From positions 20,815 through 84,814 of the forward strand of contig CAXAMN010001248.1 in NCBI GenBank assembly GCA_963970005.1: 64,000 nucleotides of DNA, given 5' to 3'. The position numbers were made by a program, and so were the translations under genes. This DNA is from Durusdinium trenchii. Lineage: Eukaryota > Sar > Dinophyceae > Suessiales > Symbiodiniaceae. Positions 1-12,000 of this stretch are shown here, piece by piece; position 1 is the stretch's first letter, and each line of letters begins with the position of its first letter. The notes under the pieces are model-generated. The model saw only the letters and a program-made list of their open reading frames with translations. It did not search any database and was not told the origin of the DNA.

Positions 1-3000
1 CCAGGTTGAGTTGGGCAGGAAAATGCACCTCGGACCCCAAATCCACGCCTCAACGCCTTGCTTCACTTGTCACAGTGAGGATCCAACCCATGAGGTAATG
101 TGAGCCCCCAAGCAAACATCTCAAAACCGCCAAAAACCATGTCTCCCGTCGAAATCGGTAAACCCGGTTCAACCTTTGGGGGGAGCTGTCACAGGCCAAC
201 CTCCTCAATCCTCAGACCGCTCAGACCGCTCCCCCCAATCAGCTCTCCCCTCCTTGGAAGACTCCTCTGCTGCCAGCGCTGGGAAGAGCACCACATGTGG
301 CTTCCGATCGGCCACCCGCTCGAACAAACCTGCCAGCCGCTAGCAGCATGGGGGTTGGGAGGGGTTGGGGAACTGCTCAGGAGTGGGATGTAGAGGGAAG
401 TTAGGTTGGAAAGTAGATGGCAGCATCATCGGTTTTTAAAGCATCGTTACGTGGCTCCAGGCCAGGCAGCTGTTGCAAGGAAGAAAGCTTCTTCGGTCAC
501 CGAAGACATCACCGGTGACCGTCCCAAGTCGCCACAGTGATCCACCAGCAAAAACGATCCAATTCCTCGATCGCGCCTGCAGCCACCGTGGCCACGCTGT
601 GCTCCGTGGAGGGACCTCGGGGGACTCCCGGGTTCAGGGAACCCAAAGGGATAACACTCCGTTGTTCCACTTCCATGGAACGTGAAGCCGAGTGGAATTG
701 CTTGGAAGCCACTGCAACATCCCCCTTCGCCCCCAAGCACGTCATCGAGTCAGAAGCTGGGCACCCGCTCCGTTCATATAAGCCAGAAGCTGTGGCAGCA
801 GCGGCTCCGGGAAACGCGTCCTCAGGGAGAAGTGGTGGAGCAACGTCCTGATGCAAGGACTTGTTCTGCAAGCTTCTTGTTCCTAGTAGTAAGAATGCTC
901 CTGGTAGCGATGCCAGGAGCCCCTAGTAGCGTTCTTGCCCCTAGCAGCAATGCCCTTTGCTCCTAGTAGCGTTCTTGTTCCTAGAGGAAATGATTTTGGT
1001 AGAAAACTCTTGGGTGTACACCATCCCCTGGGCCCAGTGGATGATGATGGTTCAGTTGCAGGCCTTTCTCAACAATAGGGATAATCCTGTATCGATTGTT
1101 ACAGGTAGTAGGACACCCCAATATATGTATATACATCTGCCAATAACAACCCATTCCCAGGACCCAGTGGATGATCATTCAGGCTCCACCGTGGCTCTAA
1201 CCAGTCGCCAAATCGGCCGGAAGCTCCAAACCGTCTGCATTGATCGGAACACGTGGACTCATGGTCTGCATTCGGGGGGGACTGCTCAAGAGCGACCACG
1301 CCAAAGGAGCCGAGAAAGAGTGCCTCTTTCTCTGCCCTAGAAGTCCTGCCTGACGATATTTTGACTGACTGAAGTAAAGGATCTTCCTTTTTGGGTCACC
1401 TAAAGACCATTCTTGGTATAGTATAGTCTTTGACTCCCAGGGTGTGTTTAACATCTCGTCACATCAAGAGCTATGCATGGCGCCCAGTTCCCCCGATTCG
1501 CCGTGCCGCCGTGCCCTTCTGAAAGCTAGGCCTCAAAAGCGCCTCTCCCTCAAACATCAGACCCGCCTGACCCAAGTGTACCCCAACATCAATGAGTAAA
1601 AACAATAAACTTAAACCTCTCATTCTTTCACACGTATCCCGCCATCCTCACCGAGCGGCTCCAGCCACTCCAGTGCGCTGGGCCTCTGCAGGTGCCGCTC
1701 CGTGAGCCGCAAGGACCGCAGCACCGCGCGCTGCACGCGCGGATGGCTGGGCGGCAGCTCGGAGCGGTTCAGGTGCCGGACGTACGCCTCGAGAAGGACA
1801 CGAGCGCGGCTCCAGCCATTCTTAGAAGGTATCACTGGACCCAAGTCAAGCACCCTATGGACTGATGCCAAGGCCACGTCAAGCACGGTTGGGGCATGGG
1901 TGACATCCTACAAAAACCACGGCGGCTTTATGAAACAAAGCAAACTGTTCCAGCCTTTCCATCTAAAACTGAGACTGGAAAGTTCTGGCAGCTGGTGGTG
2001 TCAGAATTCACCAAGTCAACAGTCCTTCCTTGAGGGTGCCCATGTCACAACAAAACGTCTCATGTCCGGTCTTGCTTGGCGGCACCTCGATGGTCTGTGC
2101 ACCAGCCGCGCGTTGCCACTGGCTGAAGGTGGATGCCTAAATGCCGGACTGGCTGCGGTTTCCACGGCCGTTCGGCCGCGCGGTTGCTCGGATCGGATGC
2201 CAAGGGTGCGCCAGCGGATGTTCGGATGCCAAGGGTGCGCCAGCTGTACTGCATATTCAATATATTCCGTACTTAGAGCTAAGGGACCTTGAGGGTTGTG
2301 AGGACATTGGGACAAAATGGGAGATCACTATAATACACACTGAAAGCATCTCACGCATCTCAGGTTTCTCGCCATAAGTGCCCTAAAACAGAATGGACAA
2401 ACCTGTCCAAAGTTCACAGGGACAGGCAGAAAGAGTCTTGGGGATTTGAGCCAAGAGTTGTGAAGGGGGTACTGTTGGCACTACCCCCAACATCCGAGGC
2501 TCCAAGAATGCAATTGGCTCGGCCAGCGCCGCTGCCCGTTGCTCTCCCAAGTCCTACCGAAGCGAAGACAGCTGGTCATGGGAAGCGAACACCACTTGAA
2601 CACGTCCTCCGGCAAGCGGAGGATGCAAGACCTCCACGCGACCAAAACGAAAAGGTAAAACGTTTCTCTAGACTCCACCCGCCACCTTGATGGAACCCCC
2701 TCCCTGTTCGTCCCCACCACGATGAATCCGTCCTTCCAGCACCTGCACTGCCCCACCTGGCCCGGTGGGGCTGAGGGTTCCGAGGAACCCGACCGAGGAC
2801 AACGGCCTACGCTTCTCTTCGACCCTAAGAGTCTATGTGGGTGGTCCCGGGTGGTCGGTTTCCAAGAGCGTGCCTGGGGAGGGGTGCCTGGGGGGGTTTC
2901 TAAATCAGTATTTGCAAGAGGCGCTCATGACGTCCTTGTGATCATGCAAAGAGGTCACGACCAGACTACCCACACCAAAAGACATTGACCAAGCAAAACT

Positions 3001-6000
3001 TGGCGCACAGCTGGAATCTATCTATCGAGGAGAACGATCTTCCAAACTCACTTAAGGATCTTAAGGGGATTCAAGTCACGGCGGCGCTGTTCCAGTTCCA
3101 TCCACGTTCCATCCAGCCCGCACTCGTCCGAGCCCCATCCTGGGCCGAGCCCCCACCCTGGCGAGCCCGCACGCGCTCGTGCCTTGGAGTGCTTCAAGAG
3201 CCACTGCAAAGACATCGCGGTCGCTCGCCCGCTCTCATGCTTCACCCACCTGGCGATCGAGAAAGGCCGTGGTCATGGGGAGACCCCTCCAAAAAAAAGA
3301 AAAGCCAAGGCTTGCGTCTCAACAGCCCCTCGTTGGCTCCGCGGAGGCCGCCGATGTCTCGTTTGGGCGCCGGCCTTCGGATACCCTGTGCCACCCAGCG
3401 CGCCAGCTGCGGCAGCTCCGGCGGGGCCGCGCTGCCGAGGGCCGCCGAAAGCACGGCCTCCACGTAGGCGGGCTCCAAGGACCAGGCCTGGCAGATCTGA
3501 AGATCTGCGAAGCTGCCCCGTCCCAGCCGTCCCAAGCGAAGAGTTTCCCTGGTGGCTCACCAATGACCTATGCCTCTATAGATCTCTAATAGACTGACAC
3601 GGGGTCCATCCGTGAAGCCCGAAGTTGGTACAGAACACTGCAAGAACCAGGACATACGTTGTTTTCGGGTGGTGGGTAGTGTCCCATTGAGGGCTGGTCA
3701 TGAGCTTGACAGACTCCACATTCCACATTCCACCCTCTCCTGCAGGAAAAGCCAATCCGCGTACTGCCCCCAAAGGTGGCCATCATCGCACAGCTGGCAG
3801 GTCTGTTCAAACCACCTGATCCGAAGCGGGGTGGTCTGGGCTGATCTACCTGAAGTCCACACCCTTCACCGCCCGAGGGAGGTTCTCACACATCGTAAAA
3901 TCACCTGCCTGGTGGGTGCTCCAAAGTGGCCCTTCACTCACCCCTTCCAAGATTGAGAATCATCTCATATCATCTCAACCAGCCCCGTCAATATACAATT
4001 ACCCTAGACATCCCTAGACTACATATGGGGTGCCCCAGTCAAGACTTGGAATTGCGGAAGCGACGGGAAGGACTCGAACTAGCCAAGACCAAGCAGTTCT
4101 TCTCACCTGACATTCGCCACATTCTCCACAAGCTGCTTCTCCACCCCGACATGTGCGACCCCATCAGCCGGTCCCAACCTTTTGGACCTCAGCATGCCCC
4201 AATTCCAACCTTGGCGTCGAAAACCTCGCACTTTCCACCCTCAGCTGACCCCCAGTTCCTCTTGCTCAGCAGCCAGGAATGCGACTGTCCAAGCCACTGG
4301 CCCATGAAGAAGGGGTTCAGCTGTGCACCCGGAAGCGTCGTCGACAGCTCGGGAACCATCAGCGCCGTGCACCAGCGCCCGGCCCACTCGTCGAACAGCT
4401 GCCCCGGCGCACCTGAAGAGGGCACTCTGATTGGAACCAAACGGGCGATGGTGAGGCTGTGTATTGGGGCAGAACCCCAATCGGCCTTTTCCCACTTGGC
4501 CCCCCCGGCCTCCAGGCCTCCTGCAGGTCTCAACTTCCAAACTGCGGAATCGAAACACCTTGCAGACTCACCAGGCACTTCGCAGCACCACAGATGGCCG
4601 CACCGCTCTTCACAATATTTTTTCCACTTCTTTTGGCGTCCGAAACCTCCACGTGTCGCGCTTCTGGCGACGGTGAACCTCGTCTGGTGTCTGAGGACAT
4701 GGGGGTCGTCGCTCAGCAGGCGGCGCCTGGGAAGCAAATGGTCACCTCGCCGCTTCCGAAGGCCATCCAATAGTCGTCGTTGTCCTTTTGACAGGGTCCG
4801 CTGAGGCCGTTCACCGGGAAGTGCTCCGCCTGGTACTGTACAGAGGTGTCGCGGTCGCAGGGCACGTCGGCGGAGAGGCCGTTGCTGCTGCTGGAGCCCA
4901 AGTTGTTCTTCACATACATGGAGTACTGCTTCTGTTCACTTGGAATCTTGGTAATCACCCCAATGTACCCATCCGAAGGGCTCCAGTTGAAGGCATACTC
5001 ACCACCTGCAGGAACATCTTGCCACAGCTTGCCCCCCTTTGTCAGCTGGCGCTGTGGCAACTGCACCGTCGATTTGCAGGGGGCATCGCCTCCAGACGTG
5101 CAAGAGATGCTCGTGTAGTCTTGTTCCACTCCTGTGACGACGGTGGCCTTGTCCCAATTCACTAAGCTCTTCTGGCTAGAGTCATAGTAAAGAGCTTCAC
5201 TCTGACCTGGACTTGCGAAGCACGCTGTGTGATCCGGATAATTCTCGGTGGTCATCGCCCACCCGTCCGTGTAGGCACAGTAGGCCTTTTCAGCATCTGT
5301 GACCATAATCATCAAATAAGAATTCTGACCCCCCAAGCATTGGGCATAGGCAGCGTTGAACCCTTCAGCGCATATGGGCGCCAGCTGCTGAGCAGGCGTG
5401 GCACCAGATTGGGACGGGCCCTTCACCACGATCGGGGTACTGGTACGTGAGTGCGCTTGGATCAAGCTCGTGGGCTCTTGGCAATCCTGGCTTGCCGTCA
5501 CCACGGCCAAAAGAGCAACCCAAACAGCCATGAGGATCAGACCGACACCCGAGACGAGACCGAGATCCGAGACGCTCTGGATGAGCATTGAACACTTGAG
5601 AAAAAGAGTCGGTGGATGTCTAGCATGTCTTCTTTTCCTTGACAGAGAGAGAGCATCCACTCCCACATCGCTCCACTCGCAGCTCAGTCCCGCACCTTCC
5701 GCTGCCAGGTGCTTGCCCAGCCCCACCAGCGAGCGCAGCACGCGCGGCGAGGGCGTGGCGCCCACGGAGGACAGCAGCTGAGAGGAGAGCCTTCGTCAAC
5801 CGAACGAAGAAAAGGCGGAGACTGAAGGCTCCGAGGTGAAGGTTACGCGTTTTAGCCGGTAGATCTTGTGTGTGTGTGTGTTCCCGTGATTTATTAAATG
5901 CTTTTCTTTGACCCACCTGTCTCAAGCAAAGTTCACAGGCATCAAGTCATAGGCGAGGTCTGGCCACATCTTTGAACAATTGAAGGAGAGTGAATGAGGG

Positions 6001-9000
6001 TGTCCTGCAAAGACTCCTGCTTGAACCATCCCAAGCTATTGGCCTCAGAAGGGTTCTGCTCTCAAAGGCAGGCAAAGTATCTAGCAAAAAAGCACACATC
6101 CATGCACATCCAATCCGTACTTGACCTAAGGGGTCCATTGCAACCACCCAAGGCCCCGCACAGGCGCCACAGTCTTTGGCACCATGTGGCACAAGCCCGT
6201 TGGCCCAACGGCAGGCCCCACTCCCCACGCACAACCCCTGTCCCCACCGGTCTTTCTTCGCCGAGGTGGCCCGGCGATCTCGTGGTGCACCGCCCGACGG
6301 CCGCGGCGGAAGTCCGCGTCTCGCAGCTTCGTGAAGGCCGAGGCCAGGGCATAGTCCAAGACCTCGGAGGCAGAGGCCAACGCGGAGGTTGAGAGACCTG
6401 AACTAGCAACAAGAAGCTACTAGGAACAAGTGCATCGAACCGCTTCTAGTAACAAGTGCCTTACTAGTATAAGTAACAAGAAGCTACTAGGGGCTCCTGG
6501 CCTTACTAGGTTGAGAGACCTGAACGTTCGGACCCTGGTCTGTGGTACATATGGGATGGGCGACCTTAGGGCTGTTCAACCTCTCTTAGAGACTCTGGGC
6601 GGATCAAGGCGAACTTCTTTGGTCCTTTGTCGGAGCGGTCGGGGGCGCACTCGACCCATGAGGTATGCCACCCCGACGAAAAGAGGGACTGTTTGGACCC
6701 AAACTGCGTCGCTTTTTGAGAAAGGCCTCCCCGCCAATCCGCTGAAAGAAAACAAGAAGAACCCGACATTTAGAAACGCAATGCTGATACTTTAGTATTG
6801 GAAGCCTTGGTCTCTTATATGAGTGTTACTTGAGTTGTGAATAGGGAAAAAATGGAAAAAGGCTGCTCCCCACTTCCGCTCACCTGCAAACCTTCGGCCA
6901 TCCGCTCGCGCTGCGCCATCAGCAGCTTGGAGCGCCAAAGGCTCGGCTCCAAGACCTGCTGGGTGTCCAAAACCCACTCCGCCAGCTTGTAGCTCCGCTC
7001 CTCGGCACCGTGGTCTCGCCCCTCCGCGGCCCGGTACGTCCGAGGAAAAAACGTTTGGACGTTTGTTCGGCTCTGCAAAGAGTTAAGTGTTTGGGCATCT
7101 GTACTTCTTTTCGCTCTTCATCTCGATCTTCAACGGTCTGCCCGTTTACTGGAGAAACTCTCGTGGCGACTTGGTTCTCGTTGTCTTGTGGCGATGTGGG
7201 ACACCACTTCCTGCGGTGGGATTGTGAGCCTACACCCAGTTCATCAAGCTCCCGGAAGCGAAACATCTCAAGATCAGGGCCCCTCTCGCCTGCATGCAAG
7301 TCTGCATCAAGGCATCGGCTTCTGGCACCTGCAAACCCAGCTAACCCCACGTGGCACCCAGTCCTCCTGCTGATCTGTTGAAAGAAATCCTACCACTTCA
7401 GGGCCACTGACGCCAGATAGCAAAACTCCATAGCTGTCACCCATAGCTGCCGCTATCTGGGGACAAAAAGAAACTCAAACCCCATCCAGCCTGTAGCACC
7501 TCCAAGAGATCCAAGGAAGCCGCACGACGAAGCGCTGCCGCTGAGCAGCCCGTCTTCTCGGGCGATTCCTGGCAAAGCTGCCGTGTATTGACTCAGTCCG
7601 CGACACGGTATGAGGCTCGACAGAAGAAAATTATGAAATCAAAGCAATCTTCTCAGCTACTCAGCTATTTCATGCAGCCCTTCTCATGTCCTGCAGCCCT
7701 GCTTCACCGCATTCCCCTCCTTTCTTCCCATCTGACCACCAACCAACCTTTGGCCCAAAAAACAACCTGCCACCAGGGCACCAAGGCATCTAAGAGCTCC
7801 AGCTGTGGATGCAGCTCGTCATGCACCTGGCCGGGGCCAGTGCAGACGGACACGCCACACTTCTAAGTGCGGACGCGAGGTGATAAAAACGCAAAAAACG
7901 AGGAGAAGATAGGAGAAGTGGAGTCACCCCCCAATTTCCTCCCATTATGTTCTGGCTGGGGATTGCCCCGGCACAAGCCATACTGGAGTAACCTCGAAAA
8001 ATGAATCCTCCCCCTGAGTGAAGTGACAGGCGGAGGTGCATCCTCATCCGTCCGACCGCCCGTTGATCTGTCGCAAGCCACCCATGTTCACACCATAGAT
8101 CAGCCCCAACAGGGCTGAAGATGAACGAGAGGAGGGCTTCACACCATAGATCAGCACCAAAAGAAGCTTCCCATGCGAGATGTTCGGATGGTCAGCCGGA
8201 GGTCAGGTGCCACGGCTCGACCAAGCCCCGACGACGGACCTGAAGGGAGCTCAGCAGCAAGGGCTCAGTATGGCACAGCGCACTGATCTCTGTCTCCAGT
8301 GAGGACCGTGCCTGGATATTACAAACATGTTGATCTGTTTTCCGGAAGGCCTGAGCCTGAAGCCTTCTCAGAAGTGCTGTGAGTTGCTTCGTGCTAGTTA
8401 AAGCTTCAAGCTTTAAACATCCAAATGCAAGTGTTTAATTGTTCAACAGTCATCACAACCACCATCGTATGTCATCATGATCAATGAGACTCCCATGGCA
8501 CATGCACATTCGATTGGAGCGGTGCTCGGCGCGGGGGTTCCGCACCTGGCGCAACGCTTGGGGTGCCAGCTCCGAGCCCAACTTGACCTCCACGGCCTGA
8601 GGAGGGGTCTAGGGGCGGTTCGTGTCTAGGACTGATTGGGGTGGTATTTCTTCTCTTTGCAGCCACAAGTGTACATCTATGGTGCCTATAGTCTCTTTGG
8701 ATTTCTTGGCTCTCTTTGCGGTTCTGAGGAGTTGGCATGGGGCACTTGCTGCCCCCAAGGTGTCATAACTACGACTACGACTACGACTACTACGACTACG
8801 ACTACGACTACTACTACCACTACCACTACCACTACCACTACCACTACCACTACCACTACCACTACCACTACTACCTCCTCCACCTCCTCCTCCTCCTTCT
8901 GCTTCTGCTTCTGCTTCTTCTTCTTCTTCTTCTTCTTCTGCTTCTTCTTCTTCTTCTTCTTCTTCTTCTGCTTCTTCTTCTTCTTCTTCTTCTTCTGCTT

Positions 9001-12000
9001 CCGCTTCGGCTTCTTCTTCTTCTTCTTCTTCTTCTTCTTCCTTCATGGGCCTCATGGGCCTCATGGGTCCCTCCAAGCTGCGCGTCCGACTTCCACCAAC
9101 CCCAAAAATCTGTCCTCCTTCCTTCCCCCCCTTTTATGGCCAGTGGTGTTGGCCTGCGGAAGCGCCTCCAGCGCGCGATGCGGCCGCTGGGGGCCCGGAC
9201 CGCTTCCACCATGAACAGCGCATGCAGATCGTCCCACCTCGACAGCCTCGCCACCCCTTCGCCCCCGCGGGCCGCGGACGCGTCCGCGTCGGCCGCGGCC
9301 GCCCAGGCGGCGGCACTGGCGGCTTGGGCCGTGCCCAGGGCCGAGCGGCTCGCCTGGCCGGGATGACGAGCTTCGAAAAGGCGGTTGAAGAAGGCATGCA
9401 TGGAGCTTGGGACAGCCAAAAAGGTTTGAAGATCCAAAGGGGCTAGGGATCGACATTTGAAGCGTCACCTGTGGCAAAGACATCATCATGTTGATATGAT
9501 CAATGGGGTCACAGATTCAAACGAGCTGCAGTTTTTGGTATGAGGGAATTTGAAGCACAAAGGTAACACTTCACAAACAGCGCCACACCTTAGAATCCCC
9601 TGGTGTTGTGAGTTCATATTTGGAGTTTTTTGTCAGCTCGAACCCGTGTCCTCCCAGTCTCGCTTCAGGAGTAGCTCCTTGGAGAGGCACGACGACAACA
9701 ACGGGAACCGGTCAAAGCATCAGCGGCGTTCACTGGACTGGACGGCCAAGCGCTGGTCCAACCACTTCATCATAACAAAATGGCCAAACATGACGGAGAA
9801 GAATAAGAAGAAAAGGAGAAGGAGAAGGAGAAGGAGAAGGAAGAAGAAGAAGGAGGAGGAGAAGGAGAAGGAAGAAGAAGGAGAAGAAAAAGGAGTGGGA
9901 GAAGGAAGAAGGAGGAGAAGGAAGAAGAAAAAGAAGGAGAAGAAGAAGAAGGAGAACGAGAAGGAAGAAGAAGAAGGAGAAGGAGAAGGAGAAGGAGAAG
10001 GAGAAGGAGAAGGAGAAGNNNNNNNNNNGAGAAGGAAGAAGAACGAGAAGGAAGAAGAACGAGAAGGAAGAAGAAGAAGAACGAGAAGGAGGAGAAGAAG
10101 AAGGAAGAAGAAGAAGAACGAGAAGGAAGAAGAAGAAGGAGAAGGAAGAAAAAGGAGAAGCAAAAGGAAAAGGAAGAAGAAGAAGGAAGAGGAAGAAGAA
10201 GAAGAAGGAAAAGGAAGAAGAAGAAGAAGGAGGAGATGGAAGGAGAAGAAGAAGAAGAAGTCACTAACATACCACCCCTGTCTGCGCCCGTCACCTCTCA
10301 TTCCCCATCTTTCATGCATTCCTAGAGGCGTACGATTGGGCAAAGGCCACCATTGCCTCCGGCGCCCAGCCCTGGTGCATCCGCAGCCACGCCTGGAGCG
10401 CCTCTTCATCGCGCGCCTCCAGCGCGCTGTCCAGCCAGGTTCGCGCCAGCAGATTCTGCAGACCACGCCCGGAGCCCAAGCGCCTAACATCCGCCGCGTT
10501 GTTCGTGTCCTCCCACGCATCGGGGTCCTGGCCAGTGCTGCTTTGGGACGAGAAAAACAACGATGGACTGGTGGTTCTGCCGCTGAAGGACCGCTCAAAC
10601 AGGTGCGGTTGGCCCCCTGCTTCAGGAGTGCCAGCTGTTCAAGATGAGGACTTCGCATCGGGTCCGGGTATTTGATCGATTCTGTAGCACAAGTCCTTGA
10701 ACACAATAGCTACAATGCGGGAAAGAGTGCGATTCAAGTTGGCGCAGCATAGCAATAATATTGGATCATGCAAATTTATTAAGATCTCCAGACAATGACA
10801 GCACCAGCCGGAACAATCTCCGTGGCCACTGGAATTTCCTTGCCTCATAGGACTTGGCAAAGAGCAGATTCGCCTCCTCGTAGCGCTTCTGTGCGAAGCA
10901 CAGCAAAGCATCCTGCGGTCGGGTCGACAACGAGCCAGAACTTGGCAGCCCTTCTCTGCCCGGTCTGGAGGCTTTCCAGACCTCAGAACTTCTCAGTACC
11001 AGATCGCCCACCCTCCTGACCATCCCCATCCTGGAAGAGCACCACCGCGCGCCCCGTGGGCGCGGCAAAGGCCCAGGCGCCGTGGCAGAGCAGCGCCAGG
11101 ACGCCGCGGCACAGACCCACGTCGCGCAGGCGCAAGGCGCTCGAGAGCAACGGCACGAGGTTCTGGTCCAAGGCTTCCACGGCCTGAGAACGTCTTGGAG
11201 TGTTGGGGTGTTTGTCTACTAAAGTCTACTAGACCATACATGCTGACTCAGGGGCAGCATGTGCCGCTGAAAGACTCAGTCCCTGGGATGTCTGGTGCAA
11301 ATTCCTGTGACACCGGATCCTGAGAAGATCCATGAGAGTCCTGGGCCCACTTCTTTCACCCATGCAAAGCCGAGCTCTTTCAGTGGGCCAACGGCACCAA
11401 AGGGAATATCTTTAAATTTTATAGTTACCTCAATAGCGCCTAGTGCCTAGTGTATATATTATTTTATATAGATCTTTGACTAGTGCCTAGTGTACTTCAA
11501 TGTCTTTTTGTCTGTCTCCCTCTCTCTCTCTCTCTTTCCAATTTTCCACTCTTGGGCAGCTTACCTCATCCACTATCATCCACCCATCACCTTCCTGCGC
11601 CTTGTGCGATGGTAAGCTGTTCTTGGGATCTGTCAGGATCGTCACCCGCTGCGTTCCTCCGGAACGGCGCGGCTCCAGCTGCTCCAGCGCCGGCATCAGC
11701 GCGCGCGCGTCGCGCGTGTCGCCCGCGGACGGTGCTGGCCAGACCGTGGAGAGGATCAGCTCGCGGCGCAGGCCCGGGGCACCCTGGCAGGTTACGAAAG
11801 CTTCCGCCGAGAGGGGGAGTGATGAAGCGGAAGGGGGCTTGTAGGAGGCGAAAAGGAACACTGAGGTGAAATCATGATACAGCCAATTCTTGTGACACAC
11901 AGGTTGAGTCCCATAGTCCATAGTTCGAACAACCTTCCTCAAGAACTTTTTAGAACACTATCCACAATAATCCACCAAAAATATCTAGTTATATACAGTA

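Noticed and set aside
2086-2122. Micro-exon QWQRAAGAQTIE of the SMG1-like gene
   Set aside because: Splice sites exist, but the phase disagrees with both neighbours (2485-2553 and 1634-1787).
4060-4110. tRNA-like stretch with TTCGAGTC on the minus strand
   Set aside because: The T-stem does not pair and no acceptor or D stem could be found.
3926-4804. 292-aa plus-strand ORF
   Set aside because: It lies opposite the SMG1-like exon at 4329-4412 and the end of the nested gene. Composition is not protein-like and no motif is present.
5589-5765. N-terminal extension of the nested gene to 350 aa
   Set aside because: It covers an SMG1 exon with good splice sites plus intron, and the leader relic and ATG at 5588 explain the start better.
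8609-9437. Glu/Ala-rich, Leu-rich, Thr-rich and Arg-rich ORFs
   Set aside because: They come from the trinucleotide microsatellite on either strand. Only 9154-9353 minus has a protein-like make-up with an acceptor.
9550-10706. 365-aa plus and 328-aa minus ORFs
   Set aside because: They are driven by the polypurine tract and read across an N gap. The real coding part here is the exon 10330-10527.
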